Below, in pieces: positions 37,864 to 46,806 of a stretch of 64,000 nt of DNA. Each line of letters starts with the position of its first letter. The stretch's first letter is position 1. Below the pieces are notes generated by a model, which made no database searches, was not told the DNA's origin, and saw only the letters and a list, made by a program, of their open reading frames with translations. Source of the stretch: Neomegalonema perideroedes DSM 15528 (lineage in GTDB: Bacteria > Pseudomonadota > Alphaproteobacteria > Rhodobacterales > Rhodobacteraceae); NCBI RefSeq assembly GCF_000374145.1, contig NZ_KB893653.1, positions 977,923 to 1,041,922 of the forward strand. Reading direction: 5' to 3'. The translations under genes were made by a program, and so were the position numbers.

Positions 37864-40293
37864 TTAGGCGTTGAAATTGCGCGGAGCGCCGCCTTCCTCG
37901 CCTCCGGAGCGACCATAGGCGGCGCGCTCGGCGGCCTCCTGATCGGCTTCGCTCCATTCGATGGGCTCCGGGCGACGGGTGAGCGCCGCGTCCAGAACCT
38001 CCGTCATGGTGGAGACCGGGATGATGGTCATCCCTTCCTTCACATTGGCGGGGATCTCGATGAGATCCTTTTCGTTCTCCTTGGGGATGAGGACGGTTTT
38101 GATTCCGCCCCGCAAAGCCGCGAGGAGCTTCTCCTTGAGTCCGCCGATGGCCAGCACGTTGCCGCGCAGAGTCACCTCGCCGGTCATGGCCACGTCCTTG
38201 CGGACGGGCACGCCGCTCAGCACCGAGACGATGGCCGTGGTCATGCCGACGCCCGCCGAAGGGCCGTCCTTGGGGGTCGCGCCCTCAGGAACATGGACGT
38301 GGATGTCCACCTTCTCGAAGAGCGGCGGCCGGATGCCGTATTTCGGCGCCTGAGCCCGCACGTAGCTGGCGGCGGCCTCGATGGATTCCTTCATGACCTC
38401 GCCGAGCTTGCCGGTGGTCTTCATGCGGCCCCGGCCCGGCAGGCGCAGCGCCTCGATGGAGAGCAATTCGCCGCCCACCTCGGTCCAGGCCAGACCCGTG
38501 ACCACGCCCACCTGATCCTCCTGCTCGGCGACGCCGTAGCGGAAGCGCGCCGGGCCGAGCAGCCCTTCGAGATCCTTGGGCTCGACCTTCACCTCTTTGA
38601 TCTTCTCGCGGAGGATGCGGGTCACGGCCTTGCGGCAGAGCCGCGCCATCTCGCGCTCGAGGTTGCGCACGCCGGATTCCCGGGTGTAGAGCCGGATCAC
38701 GTCGCGCAGGGCTTCGTCCGAAAGATGGAACTCCTTCGGCTTCAGGCCATTGGCCTCGACCTGCTTGGGCAGCAGATGCTTGCGGGCGATCTCGACCTTT
38801 TCGTCCTCGGTGTAGCCCGAGAGCGAAATCACCTCCATGCGGTCCAGCAGAGGCCGGGGCATGTTATAGGTGTTGGCCGTGGTCACGAACATCACGTTCG
38901 ACAGGTCGTAATCGACTTCGAGGTAGTGGTCGTTGAAGGTCGAATTCTGCTCAGGATCCAGCACCTCGAGCATGGCCGAGGCGGGGTCTCCGCGGAAGTC
39001 CTGACCCATCTTGTCGATCTCGTCGAGCAGGATGAGCGGATTGCTGGTCTTGGCCTTGCGCAGGGCTTGGATGATCTTGCCCGGCATGGAGCCGATATAG
39101 GTGCGTCGATGGCCGCGGATTTCGGCCTCGTCGCGCACGCCGCCCAGCGAGATGCGGATGAACTCGCGGTTGGTCGCCTTGGCCAGCGACTTGCCCAGCG
39201 AGGTCTTGCCCACGCCCGGAGGGCCGACGAGGCAGAGGATCGGCCCCTTCAGCTTGGTCTTGCGCTGCTGCACGGCCAGATATTCGAGGATGCGCTCCTT
39301 GACCTTCTCAAGCCCATGGTGGTCGGCGTCGAGGATCTTCTCGGCGGCTCCGAGGTCTTTCTTGACCTTGGAGTTCTTGCTCCACGGAATCCCGAGCAGC
39401 CAGTCGAGATAGTTGCGCACCACGGTCGCCTCGGCGGCCATGGGGGGCATCTGACGGAGCTTCTTGACCTCGGCGAGCGCCTTTTCGCGGGCCTCTTTGG
39501 AGAGGGCCGTGGCTTCGATGCGCTTTTCGAATTCGCCCGCTTCGTCGCGGCCGTCCTCGCCCTCGCCGAGCTCGCGCTGAATCGCCTTCATCTGCTCGTT
39601 GAGGTAATATTCGCGCTGGGTCTTCTCCATCTGCCGCTTCACGCGCGACTTGATCTTTTTGTCCATCTGAAGGACGCCGATCTCATTGGCCATGAGGCCG
39701 TAGATGCGCTCCATGCGCTCCGAGACCACGAGGGTCTCCAGCAGGGACTGCTTTTCCGAGATCTTGACCACGAGATGGGCCGCCACCGCGTCGGAGAGCC
39801 GGCCCGGATCCTCGATCTGAAGGATTCCGGCCGCCGCCTCCTGAGGGATGTTGCGGTTCAGCTTGGCGTATTTGTCGAATTCCTCGGCGAGGGTGCGCGT
39901 GAAGGCCGAAGCGATCTGAGGATCGCCCACGCTTTCCTCCAGCGCCTCGATCTCGGCCTCGTAAAAGGCTTCGTTCTCGACGAAGCGGCGGATGCGCGCG
40001 CGGCTCTTGCCCTCGACCAGCACCTTCACGGTGCCGTCGGGCAGCTTCAGCAGCTGAAGCACCGAGGCGATCACGCCGGTTTGATAAATATCCTCAGGCG
40101 CAGGATCGTCCTCGCCCGCTTCGCGCTGGGTGGCGAGCAGGATCTGGCGATTGTCGCGCATGACGCTTTCGAGCGCCCGCACCGATTTCTCGCGGCCCAC
40201 ATAAAGCGGCGCCGCCATATGCGGGAAGACCACGATGTCGCGCAGAGGCAGGACGGGATGACGGGAGACCGTCGGAGAGGTGCTGTCGGTCAT
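37864..40293 (-). CDS. lon: ATP-dependent protease La (Lon)
   Basis: Hexameric AAA+ serine protease, 809 aa, degrading misfolded and regulatory proteins. The N-domain starts near [15 protein letters not shown]; Walker A is [13 protein letters not shown], Walker [11 protein letters not shown]; the protease domain has the catalytic Ser in [11 protein letters not shown] and Lys in [13 protein letters not shown] start at MTDSTSPTV, with AGGAAAAGAC before the ATG; the longer open frame adds an unlikely 25 residues. An RpoH-type promoter lies about 75 bp upstream. Confidence 0.97.
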   Translation of the reverse strand: MTDSTSPTVSRHPVLPLRDIVVFPHMAAPLYVGREKSVRALESVMRDNRQILLATQREAGEDDPAPEDIYQTGVIASVLQLLKLPDGTVKVLVEGKSRARIRRFVENEAFYEAEIEALEESVGDPQIASAFTRTLAEEFDKYAKLNRNIPQEAAAGILQIEDPGRLSDAVAAHLVVKISEKQSLLETLVVSERMERIYGLMANEIGVLQMDKKIKSRVKRQMEKTQREYYLNEQMKAIQRELGEGEDGRDEAGEFEKRIEATALSKEAREKALAEVKKLRQMPPMAAEATVVRNYLDWLLGIPWSKNSKVKKDLGAAEKILDADHHGLEKVKERILEYLAVQQRKTKLKGPILCLVGPPGVGKTSLGKSLAKATNREFIRISLGGVRDEAEIRGHRRTYIGSMPGKIIQALRKAKTSNPLILLDEIDKMGQDFRGDPASAMLEVLDPEQNSTFNDHYLEVDYDLSNVMFVTTANTYNMPRPLLDRMEVISLSGYTEDEKVEIARKHLLPKQVEANGLKPKEFHLSDEALRDVIRLYTRESGVRNLEREMARLCRKAVTRILREKIKEVKVEPKDLEGLLGPARFRYGVAEQEDQVGVVTGLAWTEVGGELLSIEALRLPGRGRMKTTGKLGEVMKESIEAAASYVRAQAPKYGIRPPLFEKVDIHVHVPEGATPKDGPSAGVGMTTAIVSVLSGVPVRKDVAMTGEVTLRGNVLAIGGLKEKLLAALRGGIKTVLIPKENEKDLIEIPANVKEGMTIIPVSTMTEVLDAALTRRPEPIEWSEADQEAAERAAYGRSGGEEGGAPRNFNA

Positions 40294-40367
40294 GTCTTTT
40301 CCTGATGGGCGAACCGGCGAGGCCCCGAAATCGGCGGCCGCGGCGGCTCCCGCGATGCGATAAGTCA

Positions 40368-40397
40368 TAAATGGCTTGGGCGGAGGGGATTTTCAAG
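40368..40397 (-). promoter_or_regulatory. RpoH (sigma-32) heat-shock promoter of lon
   Basis: On the minus strand CTTGAAA (40397-40391), a 14-nt spacer and AGCCATTTA (40376-40368) match the heat-shock consensus CTTGAAA-N13-15-CCCCATTTA at all -35 and seven of nine -10 positions. Start would be near 40361, about 68 nt before the lon ATG. lon is a standard RpoH target. Confidence 0.75.
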
Positions 40398-40661
40398 CCG
40401 GGAGGAGGCCGGGAGAGGAAGGGGGGAGCGGAAGAAGGATCCGGGGGTCGTGACCGGGGAATCTGGGCGGAGGCGGGGGATGTTTCAACCTTTCCGGCTT
40501 AGAAAGCTCAGGATCTCGGGCGAATCAGGCTTGATAAATAATGAACGAAGTTCATGATTATTGAGTTTCAGCCGGAGATCGCTTATATCCCGATATGGGG
40601 CGCCGAAGTTCGGCGAGGATGCGCCCTGTCTGCGAAGCCGTGGAGTTGAGGAGCCTCATAG
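40398..40661. other. Intergenic region between lon promoter and ygiB
   Basis: No gene seen. GC-rich and purine-rich on the plus strand to 40480, then an AT-rich patch with the dyad ATGAAC-GAA-GTTCAT (40541-40555), embedded in a longer imperfect palindrome AATAATGAAC...GTTCATGATTATT. This may be an operator or the ygiB promoter region. Confidence 0.4.
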
Positions 40662-41426
40662 ATGAAACGCTCGAAGGCCGTCCATCTTCTGTATTTAGGG
40701 ATCGCCGCCACGGCGCTTCAAGGCTGCGGCGAGGACGAACGGCCCCGGGGCTACGTCGAGCCGCCGACGATTCAAAGCGTGGCGACGGGCGAGGGCGCTT
40801 ATTTCTCCATGCAGGAATGTCAGAGCCGCTTCGATCAGGCCCTCTGCGACCAGTCCGCCGCCGAGGCCCGCGCCGAGCATGCGGAGAACGCGCCGAAATT
40901 CGCCAGTCAGGAATCCTGCGAAGACTTCTCCGGCCCCGGCATGTGCGAGCCCGCGCCTCAGACGGCGGGCGCCTCTTCGGGCGGCTCCTCCTTCATGCCG
41001 ATGATGATGGGCTTCATGGTGGGCCGCGCCATCGGCAATATGAGCGGCGCGGGACGCGGCTATTACGCCGGACCTCCGCAGGGCTGCGACCGCTACGGCG
41101 CCGCGCCGACCACGCCCGGCGCGAATTGCGCGCGTCCGGCGCGCGGCGGGGCGGGCGTCGCCGCCGGAATCTTCTCGACCAGCCGTGCGGGCCGCGACGC
41201 CCCCTTCAGCGGCTCTTCGGCGATGACGGCGGCGCGGGCGCCGGTGGGCGCCGTCGCGGATTCCCGCGTGATGGGCGCGAATCCGGCGGCGGTGCGTTCT
41301 CCGACGATCGCGCGCGTCGCCGCGCCGGCCGCCAGCCGCCCCGGCGCGACCGTCGGCGGCGGAACCACCACGCGCGGCGGATTCGGCTCGACCGGTCAGA
41401 GCCGGGGATGGTTCTCCGGCTCCTGA
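40662..41426 (+). CDS. ygiB: YgiB-like DUF1190 lipoprotein
   Basis: A 254-aa predicted lipoprotein; lipobox ATALQGC at residues 16-22. The conserved Cys pattern of DUF1190 is present (MQECQSRFDQALCDQS, SQESCEDFSGPGMCEPA), then a Gly/Met segment (FMPMMMGFMVGRAIGN) and a Ser/Thr/Arg-rich tail ending TTTRGGFGSTGQ, as in E. coli YgiB. ygiC follows at once, the same pairing as in enterobacteria. The function of the family is unclear; envelope association is supported. Confidence 0.8.
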   Translation: MKRSKAVHLLYLGIAATALQGCGEDERPRGYVEPPTIQSVATGEGAYFSMQECQSRFDQALCDQSAAEARAEHAENAPKFASQESCEDFSGPGMCEPAPQTAGASSGGSSFMPMMMGFMVGRAIGNMSGAGRGYYAGPPQGCDRYGAAPTTPGANCARPARGGAGVAAGIFSTSRAGRDAPFSGSSAMTAARAPVGAVADSRVMGANPAAVRSPTIARVAAPAASRPGATVGGGTTTRGGFGSTGQSRGWFSGS

Positions 41427-41477
41427 GCGCCCGCCTCCTCTCCAAGACCGCCCCCCAGAAAGCTAAGGAGCGCGCCC

Positions 41478-42686
41478 ATGCGCCGCGTCCGTCTCCCCGC
41501 CCGTCCCGACTGGATGGAGAAGGCCGAAGCCGTCGGCTTCACCTATCACACCGAGGGTCTGCCGCCTGAATTGCGCAATCCCAACGGCTCCTATTGGTTC
41601 GAGGACGCCGCATGGGAGTTCACGGCCGATGAGATCGACGTTCTGGAGGAGGCCGCCGAGGAGCTGCACCGGCTTTGTCTCTCGGCGGTCTCGCGGGTGG
41701 TGCATGACGACGAGCTTATGGCCCGCTTCGCCATTCCCGAGCCCTTCCGGCCTTGGATCCGGCGCTCATGGGAGCGCGACGATCCTTATCTGATCGGGCG
41801 GATGGACCTCGCCTTCGCGCCGGGCGCTCCCGGCCTCGACGCGCCGAAGCTCATCGAATATAACGCCGACACCCCCACCACCACCATCGAGACCGCCGTG
41901 ATCCAATGGCGGTGGCTTCAGGACATGAAGCCCGAGATGGATCAGTTCAATTCGCTGCATGAGAAGATCATCGAGCGCTTCGAATGGATCTCCGGCTTCA
42001 TGAGCCGCGGAGAGATCATGTATTTCTCCGGCATGCTCGAAGAGGAGGAGGAGGCGCGCCACATCATGTATTACATGGATCTCGCCGAACAGGCCGGGAT
42101 CAAGACGCGCAACGCCTCGATCACCTCCATCGGCTGGGATTCCGCCCGCAAACGCTTCACGGATCTCAACGACGAACCCATCTGGCGCTGGTTCAAGCTC
42201 TATCCTTGGGAATGGCTCATGGAGGAGGATTTCGGCGCGCATCTCCTTGAGGATAAGCTCCGGGCCATAGAGCCGCCCTGGAAGGCGATCTTATCCAATA
42301 AGAATCTGCTGCCGCTGCTCTGGGACACATTCCCGGACCACCCGAACCTTTTGCCCTCCTTCTGGACGCAGGATCCGCGGCTCGGCCAGTCCTACGTCAA
42401 GAAGCCGGTCTTCGCCCGCGAAGGCGCGAACGTCCGCATCATCCGCGACGGCCGCGTGCTGGAGGAGACGGCGGGGCTTTACGGCGACGGCGCTTATATC
42501 TGGCAGGCTCTGGCCGACATCCCCGAATTCGACGGCGTGCGGCCGATCCTCGGGGCTTGGCTGGTGGGCGACAAGGCGGCGGGCATGATCGTCCGCGAGA
42601 CGGACCGGCGCATCGTCAAGGGCGGCGACCGCGTGGCGCCCCATTGGTTCGCGCCTCGCCCGGAAGATCAGGACGGCGTCGCCTGA
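41478..42686 (+). CDS. ygiC: Glutathionylspermidine synthase-family ATP-grasp protein (YgiC-like)
   Basis: A 402-aa ATP-grasp enzyme homologous to the synthetase domain of Gsp (YgiC/YjfC). Characteristic segments: NGSYWFEDAAWEF, PKLIEYNADTPTTTIE, FSGMLEEEEEARHIMYYMDLA, NKNLLPLLWDTFPDHPNLLP and VKKPVFAREGANV. YgiC homologues lack the amidase domain, and E. coli YgiC does not make glutathionylspermidine, so it probably joins an unknown peptide and amine. Paired with ygiB (51-bp gap). Confidence 0.85.
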   Translation: MRRVRLPARPDWMEKAEAVGFTYHTEGLPPELRNPNGSYWFEDAAWEFTADEIDVLEEAAEELHRLCLSAVSRVVHDDELMARFAIPEPFRPWIRRSWERDDPYLIGRMDLAFAPGAPGLDAPKLIEYNADTPTTTIETAVIQWRWLQDMKPEMDQFNSLHEKIIERFEWISGFMSRGEIMYFSGMLEEEEEARHIMYYMDLAEQAGIKTRNASITSIGWDSARKRFTDLNDEPIWRWFKLYPWEWLMEEDFGAHLLEDKLRAIEPPWKAILSNKNLLPLLWDTFPDHPNLLPSFWTQDPRLGQSYVKKPVFAREGANVRIIRDGRVLEETAGLYGDGAYIWQALADIPEFDGVRPILGAWLVGDKAAGMIVRETDRRIVKGGDRVAPHWFAPRPEDQDGVA

Positions 42687-42690
42687 ACGG

Positions 42691-43158
42691 TCAATGATGC
42701 GCGGCGGGGGCCGCGCCGCGGCCGCGCATCTCGCGCGGCGAGAGGATCGGCGCCTCCGCCTCCAGCCTCGCGCCGGATTCGAAGATCAGCGTGAAGCGGG
42801 CGGTCTCGCCCGCCTCCAGAGGCCCCGTCAGATCGAAGAGCATCAGATGCGCGCCGCCCGGCGCGAGGATCGCCGCCTCGCCCGCCGGGAGCGGCAGCCC
42901 TCCCGCCAATTCGCGCATGCTCAGGATTCCGGCGGCGTCCTCGCGGGTTTCATGGATCTCGACGCGGCCCGCCTGAGGGCTGGAGACGGAGATCAGACGA
43001 TCGTCCTCGGCGCCGCCCTGAAGCGTCAGGAAGGCCGCCGCCGTGCGGGCGCCGGGCGGCGTGGAGCGGGCGTAGGCGTCATGGGCGGAGACGCCTTCGG
43101 CCAGAGCGGGCCCGCCGCCGATGAGGGCGAGGATGAGGGCGAGAATCTTGCGGATCAT
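42691..43158 (-). CDS. Periplasmic copper chaperone PCu(A)C
   Basis: A 155-aa exported protein: signal MIRKILALILALIGGGPALAEG with cleavage after ALA. The Cu(I) motif has its His in VEIHETREDAAGILSM (His and Met 12 apart) and the HxM in GGAHLMLF. Such proteins deliver copper to the CuA centre of cytochrome oxidase. A His/Pro-rich tail ends the protein (AAPAAHH). It follows the CDF gene with a 24-bp gap on the same strand, a plausible metal-handling operon. Confidence 0.85.
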   Translation of the reverse strand: MIRKILALILALIGGGPALAEGVSAHDAYARSTPPGARTAAAFLTLQGGAEDDRLISVSSPQAGRVEIHETREDAAGILSMRELAGGLPLPAGEAAILAPGGAHLMLFDLTGPLEAGETARFTLIFESGARLEAEAPILSPREMRGRGAAPAAHH

Positions 43159-43182
43159 GCGGAGACGCTCCTGAAAAGCCCG

Positions 43183-44118
43183 TCAGGGCCGCGCGGCGGG
43201 AAGGGGGCCGGGGTCCGGATGGGGATCCATATGCAGGATCACATCCGCGTCGGGCCAGAGGCCGAGCATTCCGGCGCGCAGCCTGCGGGCGCGTTCATGG
43301 GCCTCGAAAAGGCTCTGGGCGCCGTCCAGCTCGATATGAAGCTGGATGAAGCGCCGCCCGCCGGAACGCCGCGTCTTGAGGTCGTGCCAGCCGAGCAATT
43401 CGGGATCGGAGTCGCAAAGCGCCCGGATGCGGACGAGCTCCTCTTCAGGCAATTCGCGGTCCATCAGCCCGCTGAGCGCCTCGCCGCCCACGCCCCAGAC
43501 GCTGCGCAGCAGAATCCCCGCCGCCAGCAGCCCCACCGCCGGATCCGCCCAGCCCGGCCCGCCGAGCCCGATGATCCCCAAAGCGAGGATCGCGCCGAGG
43601 GCGGGCAGCAGATCCGAGACGTAATGCAGCGAATCCGCCGCCACCACCAGCGAGCCGGTCTTCTTCACCACGTGGCGCTGAAACAGCACCAGCGCGCCGG
43701 TGACCGCGATGGCGAGGATCATGGCCGCCAGCCCCTCGGGGGCGGCCTGCAAAGGCGCGGGCTCCAGCAGGCGCTGAAGAGAGCGTCCGCCGATCAGCAC
43801 CGCCGAGATCAAAATCAGCGCCGATTGCGCCAGAGCCGCCAGATCCTCCGCCGAGGCGTGGCCGAAGCGGTGATCCTCGTCGGGGGGGCGCTGGGCGTAG
43901 AGGATGGCGGCGAAATTCGCGCCCGAACTCACCACGTCGAGGGCCGAATCCGCCAGCGAAGCGGCCACCCCGAGCGAATCGGTTTTGACCCAGGCCCAGG
44001 CCTTCAGAGCCGTCAGGCCCAGCGCCACCGCCACCGAGACCGCCCCCGCGATCCGAACGAGTCGCCCATGCCGAACATCGGTCGGGGAGGGATTCGGAGA
44101 ATTTACGCGCTCTGACAT
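43183..44118 (-). CDS. Cation diffusion facilitator (Zn/Fe/Mn efflux)
   Basis: CDF-family membrane antiporter, 311 aa with about six TM helices. The CDF signature is SLGVAASLADSALDVVSSGANF (helix II; Asp metal ligands); HYVSDLLPALGAI provides the helix V HxxxD site, and the cytosolic C-terminal domain (about 215-295) ends near HMDPHPDP. The residues fit Zn/Fe (FieF-like) but do not decide the metal. First gene of an operon with PCu(A)C. Confidence 0.88.
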   Translation of the reverse strand: MSERVNSPNPSPTDVRHGRLVRIAGAVSVAVALGLTALKAWAWVKTDSLGVAASLADSALDVVSSGANFAAILYAQRPPDEDHRFGHASAEDLAALAQSALILISAVLIGGRSLQRLLEPAPLQAAPEGLAAMILAIAVTGALVLFQRHVVKKTGSLVVAADSLHYVSDLLPALGAILALGIIGLGGPGWADPAVGLLAAGILLRSVWGVGGEALSGLMDRELPEEELVRIRALCDSDPELLGWHDLKTRRSGGRRFIQLHIELDGAQSLFEAHERARRLRAGMLGLWPDADVILHMDPHPDPGPLPAARP

Positions 44119-44282
44119 TCGCGGGCTCCAGCGGGACGGAAAGGCTTCTTCGGAAGGTTAGCTATATGTTTGCAGGGCTCCCGCGCAAGGAAGTCGAAAG
44201 GAAACTTGCCGCAAGATGATCCGAAATTCCTGCTGAGACCGACGGGCGCCGACGGGCGTTTATCTGGTTGGGAGGCCGCCCC

Positions 44283-45047
44283 ATGACCCTTGCGACGACT
44301 CATTCCTTCGCTGCTTTCGCGCTGCTCGACGCGCCGAAGCCGCTCGATCTCGCCGCTCTGGCCGAGGCTCTGAAGCTGCGTCGGCCCGCGCTGGCCGAAG
44401 GGATCTCCGCGCAGCCGGATCCCGCCTGGCATCTGCGCCTCGGAGGCGGCTCGGTGGCCGTCACGCCGGTGTCGGCGCCGGTCGCGGGGCTGAAGCTCGG
44501 GAAGGGCGCTCCGGCGAAGCTCATCCGTCATCAGGCCCATGTGGTCGCCGCCACGCTGCAAAGCAGCGGCGATTCCCGTCAGGACGCCTTGCTGCTCAGC
44601 TACGTCATGGCCGAGCTTTGCCGCCAGCAGGGCGCGCGGGGCGTCTATTGGCCGACCTCCGGGGCCTTCGCGCCTGCGGATCACTTCGTGGCCAAGACCG
44701 AGGCCGAAGATTCCTGGCCCACCGACATCTGGCTGCGCATCAGCGTTCTGGCCCAGCCCATGCGCGAGGATCCGCGCCGCACGGGATACGGCGTGCGCAC
44801 GCAGGGTCTGCTGCCCTTCTTCGGCTATGAGCTGGACATGCCCGCCTGGGCGGAATCGGCGGGCGTCGACCGCGCGGCGCGCCGGGCGGCGCAGGTGGCC
44901 TCCTATCTGCTCGCCAAGGGCGGCGGCGTTCAGGACGGCGACACTCTGGATTTCGGCGAACCCGCCTGGCGTCTGCGGGCGCGTTTGGTGCGTCAGGGTT
45001 CGGCGGCTTCTCTGCGGCTGCTGCCCGAGGCGCGGCCCGCCGCCTGA
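44283..45047 (+). CDS. DUF4261-like protein of unknown function
   Basis: A 254-aa soluble protein. The core HQAHVVAATLQSSGDSRQDALLLSYVMAELC, followed by GARGVYWPTSGAFAPADHF, fits the DUF4261 group (quoted in parts). ATG at 44283 with GGGAGG upstream. No signal peptide. The gene is monocistronic, with a terminator 30 bp after its stop. No function can be given. Confidence 0.6.
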   Translation: MTLATTHSFAAFALLDAPKPLDLAALAEALKLRRPALAEGISAQPDPAWHLRLGGGSVAVTPVSAPVAGLKLGKGAPAKLIRHQAHVVAATLQSSGDSRQDALLLSYVMAELCRQQGARGVYWPTSGAFAPADHFVAKTEAEDSWPTDIWLRISVLAQPMREDPRRTGYGVRTQGLLPFFGYELDMPAWAESAGVDRAARRAAQVASYLLAKGGGVQDGDTLDFGEPAWRLRARLVRQGSAASLRLLPEARPAA

Positions 45048-45076
45048 GCTTTCTCTTTTCCCTCCCCCTGAAGCCG

Positions 45077-45107
45077 GGCCGCGGCGCGCAAGCGCCGCGG
45101 CCTTTCT
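45077..45107 (+). terminator. Intrinsic terminator after the DUF4261 gene
   Basis: GGCCGCGGCGC-GCAA-GCGCCGCGGCC is a perfect 11-bp stem, followed by TTTCTC, 30 bp after the stop. Confidence 0.75.
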
Positions 45108-45119
45108 CATGCCGGGCGT

Positions 45120-46358
45120 TCAGAGCTCGGCGGTGCGGACCGGGCCGGAGCCGCTGGAGGGGGCGAAGCGGTAATGGCCCACCGGCGGCGAGAGGAAGAG
45201 CATGTTCTCCTCCTTCACGCCCGCGCCGATGTTGTGGATGACGTAAGGGACGCCGGTGCGCTCGTCGCGCTTGTCCGAGACGATGCCCATATGCGGCTGA
45301 GTCCCGCTGATGCGCCAGCTGACGATGTCGCCGGGCTGATAATCCTGCGGATTGCGGGTCGGGTTCAGGCGCTGGGCGTGGCGCTCCAGAAAGGCCTCCA
45401 TGTTCACCACGCGGCGATGGTCGATGTTGGGATCCGGCTCCTTCAGGCCGTAGATCTCGGCGCTGGGGTAATAGGAGAAGGCCTGACGCATGTCCTCATG
45501 CATCATCTGCTGGAAGTCGAAGCCGAGCTGACGATAGGCCCGCACGATCACGTCCGTGCAGACGCCCGTGTCGCCGGGGACGTCGCCCCAAGGATAGGAG
45601 AGCTTCACATAAGCGCCGTCATAGCGGACGGGGCTGCGCGTCTGCGCCCGGGCGGCCTCCACGAGGCGCGGGCCCGCGCCCGGATCGAAGCCGAAGCCGC
45701 GCGCCGGAGCCACCGGGCCGAGGCTCGCGACGCGGCGCAATTCCTCGGGAGCGGGGGCGGAGAGATCGCCGTCGGCGGTGCGGTAGCGTCCGGCGCGGCG
45801 CGGCGCGGCGGAGCCCGTCGCCCCTCCGCTTGAGACATGGCCGTCGGCGCGGTCGCGGACCGGGGCCATCCCGCCGCCGACGCGCGGGGCCGCCTCGGCC
45901 AGAGCGTATTGCGGCGCCTGAGGCGCATAGGCCGCGGCGTCGTAAGTGGGGATGCGCGGCGGCGCGGGCTGATGGACGGGCGTCAGGGGCTGCGGCGCGT
46001 AAAGCGGCGCGGGCGCGCGAGGCGCCGGAGCGTCGTAGGTGGGAATGCGCGGCGCGGCGGCGACCTGATGGAAGGGCGGCCGGGCCGCGGGGGCGGGGGC
46101 CTCGGCGCGGGCCTCCGGGGCTCTGGCGACGGGCGCGTCGTAGAGGGGCGTCCGAGCCGCGGCGCGCGGCGGCGCCGGGCGCGCCGCCGGATCATAGACC
46201 GGAGGCTGAGGCGCGGCGGCCTCGGCGGGCGGCTGCGTCTCGGCGCTCAGGCCGGCGGGCGGCGTCGCAGGGGCGGAGGCCCGCCCAGACGGGCCATGCG
46301 CGCAGCCGGCGAGGCTCAGAGCGGCGGCGGCGAGCGCCGCATAGCGCGGAAGCGTCAT
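45120..46358 (-). CDS. DUF1287 lipoprotein with a long Pro/Ala/Tyr-rich N-terminal region
   Basis: A 412-aa predicted lipoprotein: lipobox AALSLAGC at residues 12-19. Residues 25-220 are Pro/Ala-rich with repeated PxYDAP-like units (PVYDPAARP, TPLYDAPVA, RIPTYDAPAP, RIPTYDAAAY). The C-terminal DUF1287 domain (about 235-405) is an NlpC/P60-like fold with YPWGDVPGDTGVCTDVIVRAYR (catalytic Cys region, quoted here to 22 as GDVPGDTGVCTDV), MMHEDM, DPNIDHRRVVNMEAF and GIVSDK. Likely a periplasmic cell-wall or amide hydrolase; substrate unknown. Confidence 0.78.
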   Translation of the reverse strand: MTLPRYAALAAAALSLAGCAHGPSGRASAPATPPAGLSAETQPPAEAAAPQPPVYDPAARPAPPRAAARTPLYDAPVARAPEARAEAPAPAARPPFHQVAAAPRIPTYDAPAPRAPAPLYAPQPLTPVHQPAPPRIPTYDAAAYAPQAPQYALAEAAPRVGGGMAPVRDRADGHVSSGGATGSAAPRRAGRYRTADGDLSAPAPEELRRVASLGPVAPARGFGFDPGAGPRLVEAARAQTRSPVRYDGAYVKLSYPWGDVPGDTGVCTDVIVRAYRQLGFDFQQMMHEDMRQAFSYYPSAEIYGLKEPDPNIDHRRVVNMEAFLERHAQRLNPTRNPQDYQPGDIVSWRISGTQPHMGIVSDKRDERTGVPYVIHNIGAGVKEENMLFLSPPVGHYRFAPSSGSGPVRTAEL

Positions 46359-46806
46359 GAATGAGGTCCCTCGTCATCCGAATGCCGTTGGCGAGGCTTC
46401 GCCCGGAATGCTCCGGCGAGCGAGGCCCCAAAGGTGAAACAGGGTCGCGCGCGCGGGCCGAAGGGCGATTCTCTCCGCCTGATCCGGGCCGCGCTCTAGG
46501 CTTTACACGGGCTTATTCTGGATTTCATGCCCAAACTTACCGTTACCGGGCGGCCTCTCCCATCGCGCGGAGGGCGCGTCGGATCTTGCATCGCGGCTTT
46601 CGCCTGTCCGCGGATTGTCGCATGATGGGACGGAATAGCCTTAAGGAGCCTTAGCCATGCCGCCCCCTCCGCCCTGTTCCCCCCTCGCCCGCGCCGCCGG
46701 AGCCTTGGTTTTCGCCGCGCCGGGAGAGGGAAGGGGCGGGCCTGCGCCTTTGGGGCGTCCGGCGGGGCCGGGCGCAGAAGGGGGCGGCGGCGGAAGGAAT
46801 CCCGAA
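46359..46806. other. Intergenic region between the DUF1287 and DUF255 genes
   Basis: About 448 bp. The left part must hold the DUF1287 promoter (minus strand). AAGGAGCCTTAGCC directly precedes an ATG at 46657 that is in frame with the DUF255 gene, so the stretch 46657-46806 may be coding (see that entry). Otherwise I see only GC-rich sequence with no clear promoter, repeat or RNA. Confidence 0.4.
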
